DNA of 64,000 nt from Gentiana macrophylla (GCA_026214975.1 JAOBSW010001121.1:48301-112300), one strand, 5' to 3'. Positions 21,011 to 33,966 are shown, counted from the first letter of the stretch. Notes: generated by a model from the letters alone, not told the origin. A program made the numbers and translations.

Positions 21011-24000
21011 TGAAACCTGGATTGTTGACTCTGGGGCCTCATCCCATATGATGGTAATAAAAATCTCATTACTCAACTTAAGCCATGTCCCCAAATTCAC
21101 AATATTAAGATCTGGCCGATGGATCTATCTCTAGTGCAAAAGGTTTTGGTCGAGGTGCGACTTACTAATAAGATATGCCTCGCAGAATGTCCTATTTGTT
21201 CCAAAATTAGATTGCAATCTCATATCTCACAAGAAACTTACTAAAGATTTGAATCTGGATTGTTGTTTTTAATGAGAATCGTGCACATTCCAGGATCATT
21301 CCTCAAAGGCGTTGATTGGGATCGCTAAACCTTGCTCAGTCTGCTTGTGGTCAACCCTGCTTTGAAGATGTAAGATCAAGATCGAATCGCCTCAAAGAAA
21401 CTGCACTCAAAACCTAGACAATATCATGTTATGGCATTATAGACTCAGACATCCAGCTTTTAGTTATTTAAAGTCTATATATCCCGAATTGTTTAAAGGT
21501 TGTAATTTGAATGATCTTCAATGTGATATTTGTCGCTTGCTAAACTCACCAAATCTGGTATGCAAAATTACCTTACTTACCATCCACACCATTCACCTTA
21601 ATTCACAAAGTGACGTATGGGGACCCTCAAGAGTAAAAAGCATAACAGAAAGAGGTGGTTTGTTACCTTCATAGATGACCACACCGTAACCACTTGGTTA
21701 TTTTTAATGAAGGATAAGTCCGAAGTTGGACCCATCTTTCAAGAATTTTACAACATGGTCTCCACTCGCTTTGACACTAAGATCAAAATCTTGAAGACCC
21801 GACAATGCTCTTGAATATTATGAGTCTCATCTCAGTAATTTCTTGATGGATAAAGGGATTGTCCATATCAAGAGTTGTGTTGAAACCCCCAAAGAAAATG
21901 GGGTTCTTTGAGAGAAAGAACAGCATCCGCTTGAAATGGCTAGGTCTATTATGTTTACCACAAATGTTCCAAAATATATGTGGGGTGAAGCCATATTGAC
22001 TTCCACATACTTAATCAATGCACTTCCCAACAGGTACTAGGCTTCAAAACTCCTATCAAAACCCCATGGACACACACTCCTCGCCCCATCTTATTTCCCG
22101 ATTACCTCAAAAATCTTTGGTTGTACTGTGTTTGTCTATATCCATGCCCAACATGAAGCAAACTTGATCCCAAAGCTCACAAGTGCATTTTCCTAGGATA
22201 TGCAAAGGACAGAAAGGTTACAAGTGCTACTCTCCTTCCAAAAGAGATTTTACAATTCTATGGATGTAAATTTTTTGAAAGGACTCCTACTACAAGCAAG
22301 TCCACCGAGGCGATCACCGATGGAAACTCGATAGAAATTGAATAAACCCCTTCCTTCAAAGAAACTCTTAACCTCAAGAAATTTCATCGATCCTCAAGAG
22401 ATCGAACCCCAAGACTCACCTGACTCACAAAGCATTTCATCGATCCTCAAAGAACCAACCGACTCAGAGCTGGCCGATCCCGAGCCCATCGACACTCAAA
22501 GAATCTGCAGATCCTCGCAGCTTCATCGACATTGATGATGACATCTATTGCTCTAAGGAAAGTGGAAAAGATCATGCACCGATCATTCTATTCATACTTA
22601 TTTATCTTATGATCGCTTGTCTCATGTCTTTGCCATGTTTACACAGGACTGGACTCTCACTCTATCCCTAGAAATATTCGTGAGGCCCTTCAAAATGATA
22701 AGTGGAAGGTCTCTTTGTTAAAACCGAGATGATCGCTCTCTCTGGATAATCATACTTGGGACCTCACAACTCTTCCCAAAGGCAAGAAGACAGTTTAGCT
22801 CGCAGATGGTTATTCACTATCAAATACAATGTCGATGGTACAATTGACAAGTACAAAGCCGATTGGTAGCAAGGGGATTCACTCAAACTTATGGTATTGA
22901 CTATAAGGAAACTTTTGCACCAATGTGGCAAAACTCAACACCGCTGTGGTTTCGATCTCTCTAGCTGTCCAACTCGGATGGCCTCTACACCAATTGGATA
23001 TCAAAAATGCTTTTCTCAATGGTGATCTCACCGAGGAAGTCTATATGAATGTACCTCCTGGTTTTGTCAATCCCCACACTCGGGGCAAGGTATGCAAACT
23101 CGGAAATCTCTATATGGCCTCAAGCAATCCCCAAGGGCCTGGTTTGGAAAACTCACTATCGTGGTTAAAGCTGCTGGATATCATCAATGTAACTCGATCA
23201 CACCATGTTTGTCAAGACAACCAACCAGAGGAGGTCCATTCTAATTGTATATGTGGATGATATCATCCTCATCTGGGAAGACTCTCATCGAGATCCGTAA
23301 CTTGAAGACTCTACCGGCAAAGGTGTTCCAAGTTAAAGATCTGGGCTACCTCAAGTACTTTCTTGGTATGGAAGTAGCTAGAAACACCAATGGCATTTCG
23401 GCCTCCCAAAGGAAGTATATCTGGACTCATTGAAGGAAATCGGCATCTTTGGGATGCAAACTCGTCAGATCTCCGTGAGACCCTACCATACCCTCATCGC
23501 ATGGTGACATTGTTTGTCGAGGAAAGAACAATATCAAAGGCTTGTAGGCAAACTCATATACCTTTTCTCACACAAGACCTGATATTGCATGGGTCATCAA
23601 TTCATGCATTGCCCCATCGAGCAACATTGGGATGCAGTGAATAGGATATTGAGGTATTTAAAATCCACTCCTGGCCAAGGCCTCGCACTTCACCAAGTCT
23701 CACCGATAGATCAATCAAGGTCTACACCGATGATTGACAATGGATGTCACATTGACAGAGGTCTACCACAAGCTATTGCTCATATATATGGGGGGAACCT
23801 GGTTACTTGGAGGAGCAAGAAACAACCCATCGCGGTCAAGAAGCGATCTTTGTCAAGGTCGAACTAATGGCACTTGTACTTGGCATTTGTGAAGCTCTAT
23901 GGCTAAAAAGTGGTATGGATCGAACTTCAAAGAATCAGATCAAGAACCTATCACACTCTGTTGTGATAATAATTCACCTTATGCATGGCAGAAGATCCAT

Positions 24001-24150
24001 CCATCATGATAAAACCAAGCATGTGGACATTGTGATTACTTTCGAAGGAGAAGATTGATGCCAAGATTATTCAACTCCAAAGATGTTCCTCAAGCAGATC
24101 GAATGTCGATATTCTTACCAAGGCTATTCCACCTCTTATGTTCAAGAGAT
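21011..24150 (+). pseudogene. Cop2 pol (protease, integrase, RT, RNase H), frameshifted
   Basis: Protease block WIVDSGASSHM at about 21019. GAG-pre-integrase HYRLRHPAFSYLKS (21432) with CNLNDLQCDIC. Integrase WFVTFIDDHTVTTWLFLMKD (about 21655). Reverse transcriptase with [20 protein letters not shown] then [20 protein letters not shown] (22945-23060) and YVDD at 23250-23261. LGYLKYFLGMEVARN follows. RNase H end with WRSKKQPI near 23810. Frame is lost more than ten times. The domain order fixes it as Ty1/copia. Confidence 0.85.
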
Positions 24151-24192
24151 TAAGTAGCAAACTTGGTTGCATCAACATATACAAACCTGGGA

Positions 24193-24202
24193 TTTGAGGG
24201 GG
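24193..24202 (+). other. Cop2 polypurine tract
   Basis: TTTGAGGGGG immediately before the 3' LTR at 24203. Confidence 0.78.
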
Positions 24203-24565
24203 TGTGGAAATATTACTCACAGACTCGGTGAGGCTTCTCACAGGTGCTCACAGATCTTCGAGCCTTAGGATTTCGTGCATAATATTTTGTACACCTTATT
24301 TAATTGTAAAATTAATTGTAAAAGACATATTAATTGTGAGTCATATAAACAATTAATATGTCAAACTCTAGTTTACTTTATGTCATAGACATAACTTTTA
24401 CTTTTTACTTTTGCATGCTTGCCGCCCACATCTACATACTCAGTGGTCGCCCAAGCTAGCTAGCTAGTCTCTATCTCAATTGTATCTATTTATACATCTT
24501 TTACTCAATGAATAAACTAAGTTGAAGTTTACTCTTGTGTTTATCACATTCTCAAACTCTCTTCA
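24203..24565 (+). repeat. Cop2 3' LTR
   Basis: A 363-bp partner of 19546-19913, with inverted-repeat arms at 24324-24337 and 24349-24362. Differences from the 5' LTR concentrate between 24218 and 24270. Confidence 0.93.
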
Positions 24566-24570
24566 TTGTT

Positions 24571-25998
24571 CTACACTATATCACGAACCTCTCTGAACAT
24601 CTTTAAAAATTCCGGTTTATGCCAGGGTTGAATCGATTCACGCCATGTTCATTTTACACTAACCAGAAAAATAAAAGAGTAAAAAGTTAAAATTTTCCTC
24701 CTTATTGTCTAACAACTTCTTTATTACTCACTCGCCATCGAGCCGAAACCATCTCGTAAATGGGGAGTAGAGCCGTAGTTAGTCAATAAAACGGAAATAC
24801 TATAAAATATTAGAAAAATAATTAGTTTTTAATTATCCTTAGGCATTCCAAAGATGATAAAATATAATTGACACACTTGATGTAGTAAATTTTAAAGAAT
24901 AAGTTTTTAATAAAGTGAGTAAACACGATGCATTTTGAAGATATAATATTCGTCAATCTTTGATTTTAATATGATTTTGGAGTACGTATAATTAAATAAT
25001 TATTATGAAATATTTTATTTATGAAATTAGACAAGTATACTTACATTTGTAGTTAACTATTGGAAATGCTTTCTTTCAAAATAAATCATGGTTCTGGAAT
25101 CGGATTAGGGATGACAATTTTTGGCATAACTTTGACTCGACCATAGCCAAATGGCCTACCCGAACATAAATTCCATTTTTGTCCACATCTCAGCCTTATA
25201 GAGTGGCGAGACCCCACTCGAACTAGCCATCGTATTAGCTACATTATAACCGACCCTTAGCCTAATATGGTCTACATTCCCTTGGCATCCCGCAAGTTTA
25301 GTATGTACTTATGGATAGTAGTGACGACATCGGAACTAAGTGTCGATACATTAGAATGGCACGAGTTGAGATTGGTACATTATTAATTGGAGGTCATTTA
25401 GCCAAATTATATTCTTTTTACAAAAATAAAATAAAAAATTTAAAAAAAAAAACGAAAAAATTGTTTGTTGGTTCCAACCAATAAACTAGGAACCATTTGT
25501 ATATATGTGTGTGAAATAAGAGTTATTGGAGGCAATTTTGCAAGCTTATTAGACAATACCAGAATGGTACCAATCGAGATATTTTTGATCAAAAGATGAA
25601 GGTGTAAGTACGTACGACTTGCTTTCTTTCTCTTTGAATTTTCCATTTTGTCCTTTCGATTAGACAACACCCTGAACCTGAACGTTACAAGCCACTTTGC
25701 CAACTACTTGACTTAATCCTTGATTCCGGATATCTATAAGTGGCGATTGGAAGTATTTCTAAGACTTAAACTATATCTAGTAAGTAATGCATGTAGAATT
25801 TCATTTAAATAATGTTTGATAACTAATTTAATAGTTACACGTACTTTCCTCAATTAATCTCTTAGAAAGACAAAATCATCATATGATCTTGATGCTAACT
25901 GAGTACATCACTGCATTAGAATCTTAATCTAGACAATTACATTACCTCCCTTGTGTCCTTATAATTTATCGCTTATTTTTCTCGAGGACGATCAAAAG
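24571..25998 (+). other. GypF region without genes, between accessory ORFs and 3' LTR
   Basis: AT-rich DNA following Cop2, with a CCGG-type word (CCGGTTTATGCCAGG) near 24613. Short open frames such as 25440-25703 on the minus strand have no family features. The right end has CTCGAGGACGATCAAAAG, a phrase often found just before the polypurine tract in Athila/Tat elements. Confidence 0.5.
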
Positions 25999-26014
25999 CT
26001 AAGTGGGGAGTAGT
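25999..26014 (+). other. GypF polypurine tract
   Basis: AAGTGGGGAGTAG directly before the TTGATGTATG start of the LTR. Confidence 0.6.
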
Positions 26015-26637
26015 TGATGTATGTCAACCAGATAATGTATTTTGATTTAATTTTAATCTCATTTCCTAAGTCTTAGCGACGTTTTTATATCAAATATAAT
26101 AAATATCGTAATAATATAGTGTTATTTCTGTAAATAGTTGAAATAATAAAATCTCACTATTTTGAATTATTTTGAGGCTTATCAGCTTACTTTTGTTATC
26201 AGAATTACCCATGGTTTTTCTTGTTTTTGTTTTATTACAGTTACCACGTGGTAAAGCTTTTAGGGTCGTGACATAAAGCCCAACGGATTCGGAAAAATAA
26301 TTATAAAAAACAAATCTTATACAAATCCGTTACAACTAATTTGACAAGACCCGGCGCAGACCGGGTATATACCGGTCTACGCCGGAATATTTCAAGATTT
26401 GGCAAATATGGAGCATTTAATGCAGGATTTATTGATCCTGACAATCGTCCACATGCCAAGATTCCGGCATAAGCCGGGGAAATTACGGCGCACGCTGGAA
26501 GATAATATACCCGAATCGGAATGGGGTCCTGTTCATCTAGATTGGGCTTATTATCATGGCCCATCAACATAGATATTGGGCCACTATCTCCTCTATCCGC
26601 GGCCACAAGCTATCTCCTACCCGCTATTTTTACGAGC
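26015..26637 (+). repeat. GypF 3' LTR, incomplete
   Basis: Starts TGATGTATGTCAACC after the polypurine tract. It contains CCGG-type palindromes at 26340-26390 and 26460-26505 that match those near 18125-18310 inside the element. It is cut at about 26637 by the GypD LTR. No 5' partner is in the window. Confidence 0.55.
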
Positions 26638-27168
26638 CGGGTCCTATCCGCCAGCAGTAAGATGGAACCTGTCCGCTAGTAGTAAGCCGGACTCATCCTC
26701 TCCGTGTGATTTCTACCCATAAAGGCCAAACTGATTTCAAGACAAGGCAAATATGAGTCCGCTGGTCGCCATACTTATCAATCCGGTGATTCGCGCCGCC
26801 ATGCTTATCGATCCAGCTGGCCACACCAGCTGGCCCCTCCTGACAGCTAGCTAAGACACTTGTGTTGCATGCATATTTATCTTTAATTATGTAATCTTAA
26901 TTGTCTTGTCGATGAACAGTAAACCGACATAGTTTTTTAACCTATAAATATAGGATCACAATGTAATAGAAAGGGGGATCCAAGAACTAATATAAGCAGA
27001 TACACTCTGCCCAATTTGTCGACTAACTCAGTTGTTCTTCACAAACACTTATCCGCCACCCATGTTCTTGTCCACCACCATACTCTCACCGGAGAAATCA
27101 CTCATACTAAGCCTCTTATCCTCAAGATAAACACTGTTACCATAAATCTGGTGTTCGGCGCAACATCA
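26638..27168 (+). repeat. GypD 5' LTR
   Basis: About 530 bases matching 46208-46757 at roughly 95%. The right end ...GCGCAACATCA is set by the PBS that follows and by loss of similarity at the 3' partner. The left end is put where similarity starts (TACCCGC here, TGTCCGC in the partner); the LTR may really start further left. A TATAAATA box lies at 26943-26950. Differences between the two LTRs cluster at AGCTGG/CAGCTAG words near 26818-26850. Confidence 0.65.
26943..26950 (+). promoter_or_regulatory. TATA box in GypD 5' LTR
   Basis: CCTATAAATATAGG inside the LTR, with genomic RNA start expected near 26975. The partner LTR has the same box (CTATAAATAT near 46531). Confidence 0.6.
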
Positions 27169-27170
27169 GT

Positions 27171-27187
27171 TGGCTCCGTTACCGGGA
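27171..27187 (+). other. GypD primer binding site
   Basis: TGGCTCCGTTACCGGGA lies two bases after the LTR and resembles the TGGCGCCGTTGCCGGGGA site usual in Tat/Athila elements. Confidence 0.7.
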
Positions 27188-27593
27188 AAATCATCATCAT
27201 TCAGCTTTTGGATATCACTTGCTCCACCACAAAGACGATTTCACGGTGTCTCAGGCGAGGTTACCATCACCTTTAGTCGAATGGTCACCAAAGCTTTGAT
27301 CTTCTGGGATAATCCAGCCCAGGAACCGCTACTCTCCTCATCTCAGCAACATACACAGAGAAGAGATCATCAAATTCATTGCAAACTCACACTTGAGTCC
27401 ATCTTTAAATACCCAGGTTGGTTTATACACCTTTTTGTCGGTTTCAGATCTTCAAGTAATAAGAAAGTTTGGTCATTTAGCTGCAAACCGCCTGGAAAAC
27501 ACAACACTTTTCACCTTAATATTTTGAGCCAGAAATGTCTAAAACCTATAGCCAAAATACCTCTAGAAAAATACCCACATAATACCACAAACC
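27188..27593 (+). other. GypD leader before gag
   Basis: About 400 bases between PBS and the gag ATG. An open frame crosses it from 27170, but it overlaps the PBS and has no retroelement features, so I treat this as untranslated leader. Confidence 0.5.
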
Positions 27594-29251
27594 ATGGCTG
27601 GCGGGAAAAACCTAAACCCAGCAACACCGACAAAGGCAGTCAATCAAGGCCCGCCACGTGGAGCGAGCACGCTGCGTGGAGAGGCTAGTAGGAGGGTTAT
27701 GTCTGATGGGGCAGATGCCAGACTTGCCCTCACGACCGACATGCGGGCATACATTCGGGAAAGAACCAGAGCTCGCAAAATACATGAGGAAGCAATTAGA
27801 AAGAATAAAGGAAAATGGGTCGCTGGGACTTCTGACCCAAACAACGAACAAGAGGTTGTTTCAGCAGGGGAGGCGTCCCCACAGCAAGACTCGTATAAAA
27901 TAGCCCTACAAGCACACATGGAATATGTAGAGGAAATGCGAGTAGGAAATGCTTTGCTGATTGCTGAGGGACTACCACCCCAACCTATCCGCAAATTCAA
28001 TCCTCCTCAACCCGCGTAAACAGAGCTACATCCCACTTTTATTCCCCCAAAAACAGTTCAACCCCAACGGTCAGAAATGGAAGGAAGCAGTCATGCAACC
28101 TCACATCCAAGGGGAGACAGAAAATTAGCACTTGGTCGGCTGGGCCCGTGGTCGACGATCGCGGTGCAGCCCCAGGGCGACCAATGAATCCTCGACAGGT
28201 CCGTACTCGCACATAAGGACATGGGGACTCGCAGGATCAAGGAGGGCATCTTGCGCTCCCGCCTCTTCCCCCTAATCAAGTGGAAATGGGCATAATGAAA
28301 AAATAGATAGAGGAGCTACAGAAGAGTACGAAGGGTGTTAAAGTGGTTCCGACATGGGGAACAAGTGTGCTTCATCCCAGTATACTAAAAGCGGCGCCAA
28401 GAGGGGGAACTCACTACCCCAATTTCATTAACTACCATGGAGCTACAGATCCTCTGGATTGGCTATCAGCCTTTCAAAGCAGAATCATCTTATGTACATC
28501 TAGTGACGAGGCATGGTGTATAGCATTTGTGGGGTCAATACAAGACAGGGCAGCATCATGGATCCGCAGCCTTCCTCCGGGTTCGATTCTATCATGGGAT
28601 GATTTGATCAACAAATTTATAGCAGAGTTCAGGTCGATAGGAGGACCTAAAAAGACACACATCGACCTGCATGAGGTCCGACAAGGTGAGAATGAGGGTA
28701 CTCGCAGCTACTATGAGTGGTTTTACAAGGTGTATGAGCTAATAAGGGGTTTAGCGGACAACGTCGTTATGAGCAGCTTTGAGACATGACTGAAACCGGG
28801 GTACTTGAAATCTTATTTCGCTTTATCCCCGCCAGCGAACTTACAAGAAATGTTGAGCTCCACCAGAAAGTACATCGCCACTGCGGGAAACGAAGGAGCG
28901 TCTTCGTCCAATAAAGGCAAACAGAGGACTGAGCGCAGTCCGCCTAGAGATACCCGCAAGAATACAGATCGGGATGTAAAAAAGCCGGAAAGATTTAAAG
29001 AAGATCACTTTACGCCGCTCCGAATATCCTATACTCAGATGCTGAACGAAGTAAGAGATGAAATACCTGAGCCCTACCCGATGGTTCCGGACACACGTCG
29101 CGATGCATCCAAATATTGCGGCTATCACAGAGATAAGGGTCATACGACTGATGAATGTGTCCATTTCAAACGAGCAATAGAAAAATTACTCGCTCGCGGA
29201 CATCATGATCACTACAAGCTAGATGCCGGTGGTCCGGATAGGAGGAATTAG
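27594..29251 (+). pseudogene. GypD gag
   Basis: Capsid/nucleocapsid gene. It starts with ATG 27594 (MAGGKNLNPATPTKA), a basic, charged N-terminus that ends at TAA near 28017. From 28343 a different frame carries the retrotransposon gag domain: FINYHGATDPLDWLSAFQSR, DRAASWIRSLPPGSILSWDD and LINKFIAEF. TGA 28787-28789 interrupts it. The C-terminal part has a knuckle-like YCGYHRDKGHTTDECVHFK, the form found in Tat gag, and ends at TAG 29249-29251 before the same frame continues into protease. One frameshift (28020-28342) and two stops make it defective. Confidence 0.82.
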
Positions 29252-29281
29252 CAAGCTCGCCAGTTCGACCGAAACATTAGA

Positions 29282-30286
29282 ATGATAACAGAACCTCCTC
29301 CCAGTAACAATCAGATCAAAAGCCGCATCGGCTCCATTAATAAGCATGTGGAGAAGCCTGTAATTTTGCGAGGGAACGAACAACCTCTTGCTTTTACTCG
29401 AAGTGAGCTTGTAACTTTGGTCAATACAGAGGATATGTGTTTGTGTATTTCGGTAGTCATCAATCGGGCTTGCGTGAACAGGGTAATGGTCGACACGGGA
29501 GCATGCCGCGATATCCTATACTACAACTGCTTCAAAGAGCTGGGGTTTGGCGACTCCAGTTTGAGGCCGCATAATGGCACCCTTGAAGGCTTCACTAATC
29601 ACAAAATACAAGTCAAGGGGGCCATCGACTTAGATGTACAGATGGGAGATTATGCGCCCTTTCGCACTGAAAAGGTGGTGTTTCTGGTGGTCGATCTTCA
29701 GTCCAATTATAACATGATAATTGGAACACCAGCTTTGAAACAGTTTCAGATGGTAACTTCCATTCCGCATCAGCGGGCAAAGTTTTATGTTGGGGACAGG
29801 ATCGGAACGTCGATCAGCGAGCCTGCAGCTGTCCTGACATATATACATGAAATGAGGACATGGAATAAAAGCACACGAGTCGAGCAGCCACAGAACATGG
29901 AAAACATCGACATGATCAGGGTCGCTGTCGAGCCTGTGCCAGTTAAAGTGGAGTGTGAGACATTGCAAGTTAGAGATGAGCCCGATTTTACAGCGGAGGA
30001 TGAGTTAATCGAGGTAGTCATCAACGACGAATATCCCGAGCAGAAAGTCAAGATAGGAGCTCGGCTGAGTTCCTTCGAAAGAGAGGAATTGATAAAATTA
30101 CTCAAAGAAAATTTGAGTGCATTTGCCTGGGTAGTCACAGACATGCGAGGGGTCGAGCCCGACGTCGCCCTTCATCATCTTAACATCGACTCAACTTTCA
30201 AACCGATACAGCAGCGAGCACGCCAGTTTTTGACCGAAAAGGAAGCGGCGGAGAAGGTTGAGGTCGGAAAACTCCTGGAAACATGA
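29282..30286 (+). pseudogene. GypD protease
   Basis: Aspartic protease segment of pol in the same frame as gag. The active-site triad DTG lies at 29492-29500 within VMVDTGACRDIL, followed by the second conserved block FLVVDLQSNYNMIIGTPAL. The C-terminal half (ELIKLLKENLSAFAWVVTDM, then VALHHLNID) is the linker that precedes RT in Tat elements. It ends at TGA 30284-30286, after which the same frame carries on into RT, so the stop is a point mutation. Confidence 0.85.
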
Positions 30287-31440
30287 ATCATAAAAGAACT
30301 CGCCTATCCTACTTGGCTGGCAAATGTTGTTATGGTAAAAAAGCACAATGGCAAGTGGAGAATGTGTGTCGACTTCACAGACATCAACAAAGCATGTCTG
30401 AAAAATCCTTATCAGCTTCCGCGAATTGATCGGTAAGTAGATTCCATCTCTGGTTTTGAAGTTCTAAGTTTCTTGGATGCATATTCTGGGTATCATCAAG
30501 TACGGATGGCTGAGTCCGACAGGGAGAAAACGGCTTTCAGAGCCGCTGGAGGTTTGTATTATTATGAAATGATGCCATTCGGGCTGAAGAATGCGGGTTC
30601 GACTTATCAGCGAATGGTCAACAAGGTCTTCAGTTCGCAAATAGGCAGAAAAATGGAAGCTTACATCGACGATATGGTTGTCAAGTCCGCTGGGGACGGT
30701 CACGTCGCTGACCTTCAAGAAACTTTCAACAATGTCCGAAAGCACTCAATGAAACTCAATCCGGCCAAATGTACTTTTGGTGTCCAGGCAGGCAAGTTTC
30801 TTGGGTTTATGGTTAGTCGTCGTGGCATCGAGGCTAATCCGGAAAAAATTCAAGCTTTGATCGACATGCAAGAACCCACAACTATCAAGGAAGTTCATAG
30901 GCTTAATGGCCGCATCATTGCGCTAGGTCGCTTCATATCAAAATCAGCGGAGAAGTGTCTTCCCTTCTTCAAAATTCTCAAAGGCGACAAGACTTTTTTA
31001 TGGAACGCAGAGTGTTCACAGGAGTTCCAAGCTCTGAAGGAATATCTAGGGAAGCCACCTCTTTTGGTTAGCCCTGTAGAGGGAGATATTTTGTTTTTGT
31101 ACCTGGCGGCTTCGGACCGGGCTGTTGCCACCGTTCTTGTCAAGGAGGCCGGAACCCTCCAAAATCTCGTCTATTATGTAAGCAAGGCTCTCAGTCCGGT
31201 GGAGAGTCGCTATTTTAATATTGAGAAATTAGCCTACTCGCTTGTCATCGCTGCCCGCAAACTCAGGGCTTACTTTACTTCACACACAATAATTGTTTTA
31301 ACGGATAGTCCAATGCGCCAAATATTGCATAAACCGGATCTTTCAGGTCGACTCCTCAGGTGGGCTATCGAAATTACTGAGTTCGACATACAATATCAAC
31401 CTAGAAAGGCTATCAAGGGTCAAGCATTACCAGATTTTAT
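30287..31440 (+). pseudogene. GypD reverse transcriptase and first RNase H
   Basis: RT starts with YPTWLANVVMVKKHNGKWRM and CVDFTDINKAC. A TAA near 30434 breaks it just before FLDAYSGYHQVRMAESDREK, then come MMPFGLKNAGSTYQRMVNKV and the catalytic YIDD at 30662-30673 (YIDDMVVK). The RNase H joined to it covers YYVSKALSPVESRY to ITEFDIQYQPRKAIKGQALP (about 31170-31430). All in one frame with gag and protease. RT before integrase identifies Ty3/gypsy. Confidence 0.88.
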
Positions 31441-31930
31441 TGTAGAGACAAGTTTCAGCTCGCCACAACCCGATTCGCCCTTATCACAAGAGCCCGTTGC
31501 GGCCAGGAGTAAACCCGATCAATGTTGGCAATTATATGTTGACGGGGCATCTAATCGAAATGGTTGTGGGGCCGGAGTAATTTTGATGGAGCCCGGACCA
31601 ACGGAGGAAATCGAAAAGGCTTTAAGGTTCGAGTTCCCGGCCACGAATAATCAAGCCGAGTACGAAGCAGTTATATCTGGGCTCAAACTAGCCAAAGAGT
31701 TAAACGTGGAAAATGTTGAAGTCTATTGTGATTCTCAACTTATCGTCAACCAAATCTCAGGGGACTACGGCACGCACTGTGGTATTCTCGAGAAGTATGG
31801 TGAGATTGTTCGACGATTAAAAGCCGGCTTCAACTATTGAGAGTTCATCAGAATTCGGAGAGAGGACAACGAACGAGCAGACTATCTCTCTAAACTATCA
31901 CTCAAAGAAGAGCTTGCGGACCCCTCAATA
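31441..31930 (+). pseudogene. GypD second (archaeal-type) RNase H
   Basis: A separate RNase H domain: LYVDGASNRNGCGAGVIL (first Asp at about 31543), TNNQAEYEAVISGLKLAKEL (Glu), VYCDSQLIVNQISGDY (Asp), and after TGA 31838-31840 in the same frame the last block RREDNERADYLSKLSLKEE (Asp). All four acidic positions are present by eye. An extra RNase H of archaeal/plant type between RNase H and integrase is characteristic of Tat-lineage gypsy elements (established knowledge). Confidence 0.85.
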
Positions 31931-33192
31931 ATGATAGAATATCTCGCTGTGCCCGCTATTGAGAAAGCACAGATCATGGAAATCGACACACCAGTACCGA
32001 CTACATGCGGGATCGTCGAGGTTCAGGCTTACATAGAGTCGGGCATCTTACCTGACGGAGCGGATAAGACTCGCGCGCTTAAGAAAAGAGCGGCCAGGTA
32101 CATTATAAACAACGGAATACTCTACAGGAGGTCCGCGACAAAGCCTCTATTGTGATGTGTTCGGGAGGAGGAAAGAAAGACAATCCTTATCGAGCTTCAC
32201 CAAGGGGTGTGCGGGGGCCACCCCGCTAGCCGCTCCTTAGCCCAGAAGGTTATAACCGCAGGGTATTACTGGCCGACAATCCTTAAGGACTCAGAAAAGT
32301 TAGTTAGAGAATGTCCGGAGTGTCAAAAACATACGGACATCCCCCGAATACCATCTGTCGAACAGAGCATCATAGCCGCACCTTGGCCCTTCGACATGTG
32401 GGGACTTGATCTCATCGGACCTTTTCCACCAGGAAGAGGTGGGTGCAAGATTATCATAGTGACTATGGATTACTTTACAAATTGGATCGAAGTAAAACCT
32501 ATGGTCAAAATAACCGTGAAAGCTGCGGGTTACTTCTTACACGATCAGATTTTTTCACGTTTCGGCGTCCCACGGGCAGTAGTATCAGATCACGGCCCAC
32601 AATTTAGGAAGGACTTCTCAAATCTTTGTGAGGAATTCAAATTCAAACACTGGCAGTCATCGGTGGCTTATCCTCAAGGAAACGGCCAAGCTGAGGCCGG
32701 CAACAAACAAATAATCAAGATGCTCAAGAAAAGCGTGGATGACAAAGCAAAAGCAGGAGGATGGGTTGACGAGTTGCCCGATATACTTTGGGCACTCCGC
32801 ACCACAATCAAAACACCCACAGGAGAAACACCTTTTGCTTTTACTTATGGATTAGAGGCCATGACTCCCGTCGAAATGGCTCTACCCAACACCAGGGTCG
32901 CATTATACGACCCAGCGGATAATTTGTTGAACAGGCATATCGACTTGGATCTAGTGGAAAAGAAAAGGCTAGCGACGTATCATCGACTCGCGAACTACAA
33001 GCAACTCGCTAAACAGCAACACGACAAGCGAATCCGCGACCATTCATTTAAGGTCGGGGATTTCGTTCTTCGAAATAAAAAGGCCATTGGTATGGAGCCG
33101 AATAAAGGCAAGCTAACAGCAAATTGGGAAGGCCCTTATCAGGTCGCAAGAGAGATCAAAAAAGGAACTTATGTGCTCAGAAATCATCAAGG
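31931..33192 (+). pseudogene. GypD integrase, interrupted by LTR-A2
   Basis: N-terminal HHCC zinc domain (HQGVCGGHPASRSLAQK, then CPECQKH), with TGA 32153-32155 just before it. Core with DDE residues in LDLIGPFPPGRGG, AVVSDHGPQF and PQGNGQAEAGNKQI. The C-terminal domain includes GKLTANWEGPYQVAREI and then is cut by LTR-A2 at 33193. The final residues and the TAA (35282-35284) follow after the inserted LTR at 35225-35284. Removing the LTR and one copy of the AAGG duplication keeps the frame. Confidence 0.87.
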
Positions 33193-33897
33193 TGTTAGGA
33201 AATCTACGCGGGAACGCAGCGGAATTTAAAATTTTATTTCCTTTTAACCAGGATCGACTTCGTTTAAGCAATAAACAAACGAGTTAGTAGACGGTGGTTA
33301 CCTTGGTTGATCTAAAAGATCGACGCTTTGACCGTCTAAGGAGAGTAGTTCTGCAAAGAGCCGCCCAAGTGTTCGGCCTCTACCGCTAGTCCACACGAAC
33401 AGCCCGCCGGAATCCCATCATGGATTGCTATTGGAAAACTCCGGTTGCTAGACCGGCCATTTTCCCCTCTCTCCAACTCTCTATAGGATGCCCTCCAATT
33501 TTACACAAGAACAATTAGTTCATGGAATTGTGTTGTACAAAAGAGCTTGACACCCACCTCTTATTTATAGTCATAGGTGGCGCCCCAATAGAGTAGAAAG
33601 GAAGAAAACATTTTCCCAATAAAATAAGAAAAATATAATTGATTGATTTATCTCATTTATTACAATATCTCATATTAAATAAATCTAGGATATTGTCAAT
33701 ATCTCATATTGAATATTCTAAAGATATTGTCAATATCTTATATTGACAATATTTACCTTTTATTATATTACCATAAATCAATTTACTGTGTGTGTATATA
33801 TCACATATATATTACACAAATAAATCCATTTATATATATACTACATACATGCGCATGCATAGTGCCAAACACTTTTGCACACACGCACACAAAGTAT

Positions 33898-33966
<69 letters not shown>

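Larger units (their letters stand above)
19546..24565 (+). mobile_element. Ty1/copia retrotransposon Cop2, complete with both LTRs
   Basis: A 5,020-bp element with LTRs at 19546-19913 and 24203-24565, flanked by a perfect 5-bp target duplication TTGTT (19541-19545 and 24566-24570). Same family as Cop1 and Cop3. Outside the first 70 bases the LTRs differ at about four places, so insertion into GypF is recent, yet gag and pol carry many indels. Confidence 0.94.
15243..26637 (+). mobile_element. Athila-like gypsy element GypF, 5' truncated, split by Cop2
   Basis: What remains is the last 55 codons of pol, a long region with two related accessory ORFs (16204-17832 and 18439-19486), a region without genes (24571-26014), a polypurine tract and the start of a 3' LTR. 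Cop2 with its TTGTT duplication splits it just after the second ORF. Accessory ORFs in the sense direction between pol and the 3' LTR are the hallmark of Athila elements. The left boundary is approximate, and the 5' LTR, gag and most of pol are missing. The right end abuts GypD, and I could not find where GypF sequence resumes. Confidence 0.65.

Noticed and set aside
27170..27688. Open frame of 172 codons across the GypD leader
   Set aside because: It overlaps the primer binding site and gag start and shows no retroelement domain; treated as leader.
28841..29164. Minus-strand frames inside GypD gag/pol (also 29630-29968, 29785-30144, 30464-30745)
   Set aside because: Antisense shadows of the real plus-strand frame, with no family features.
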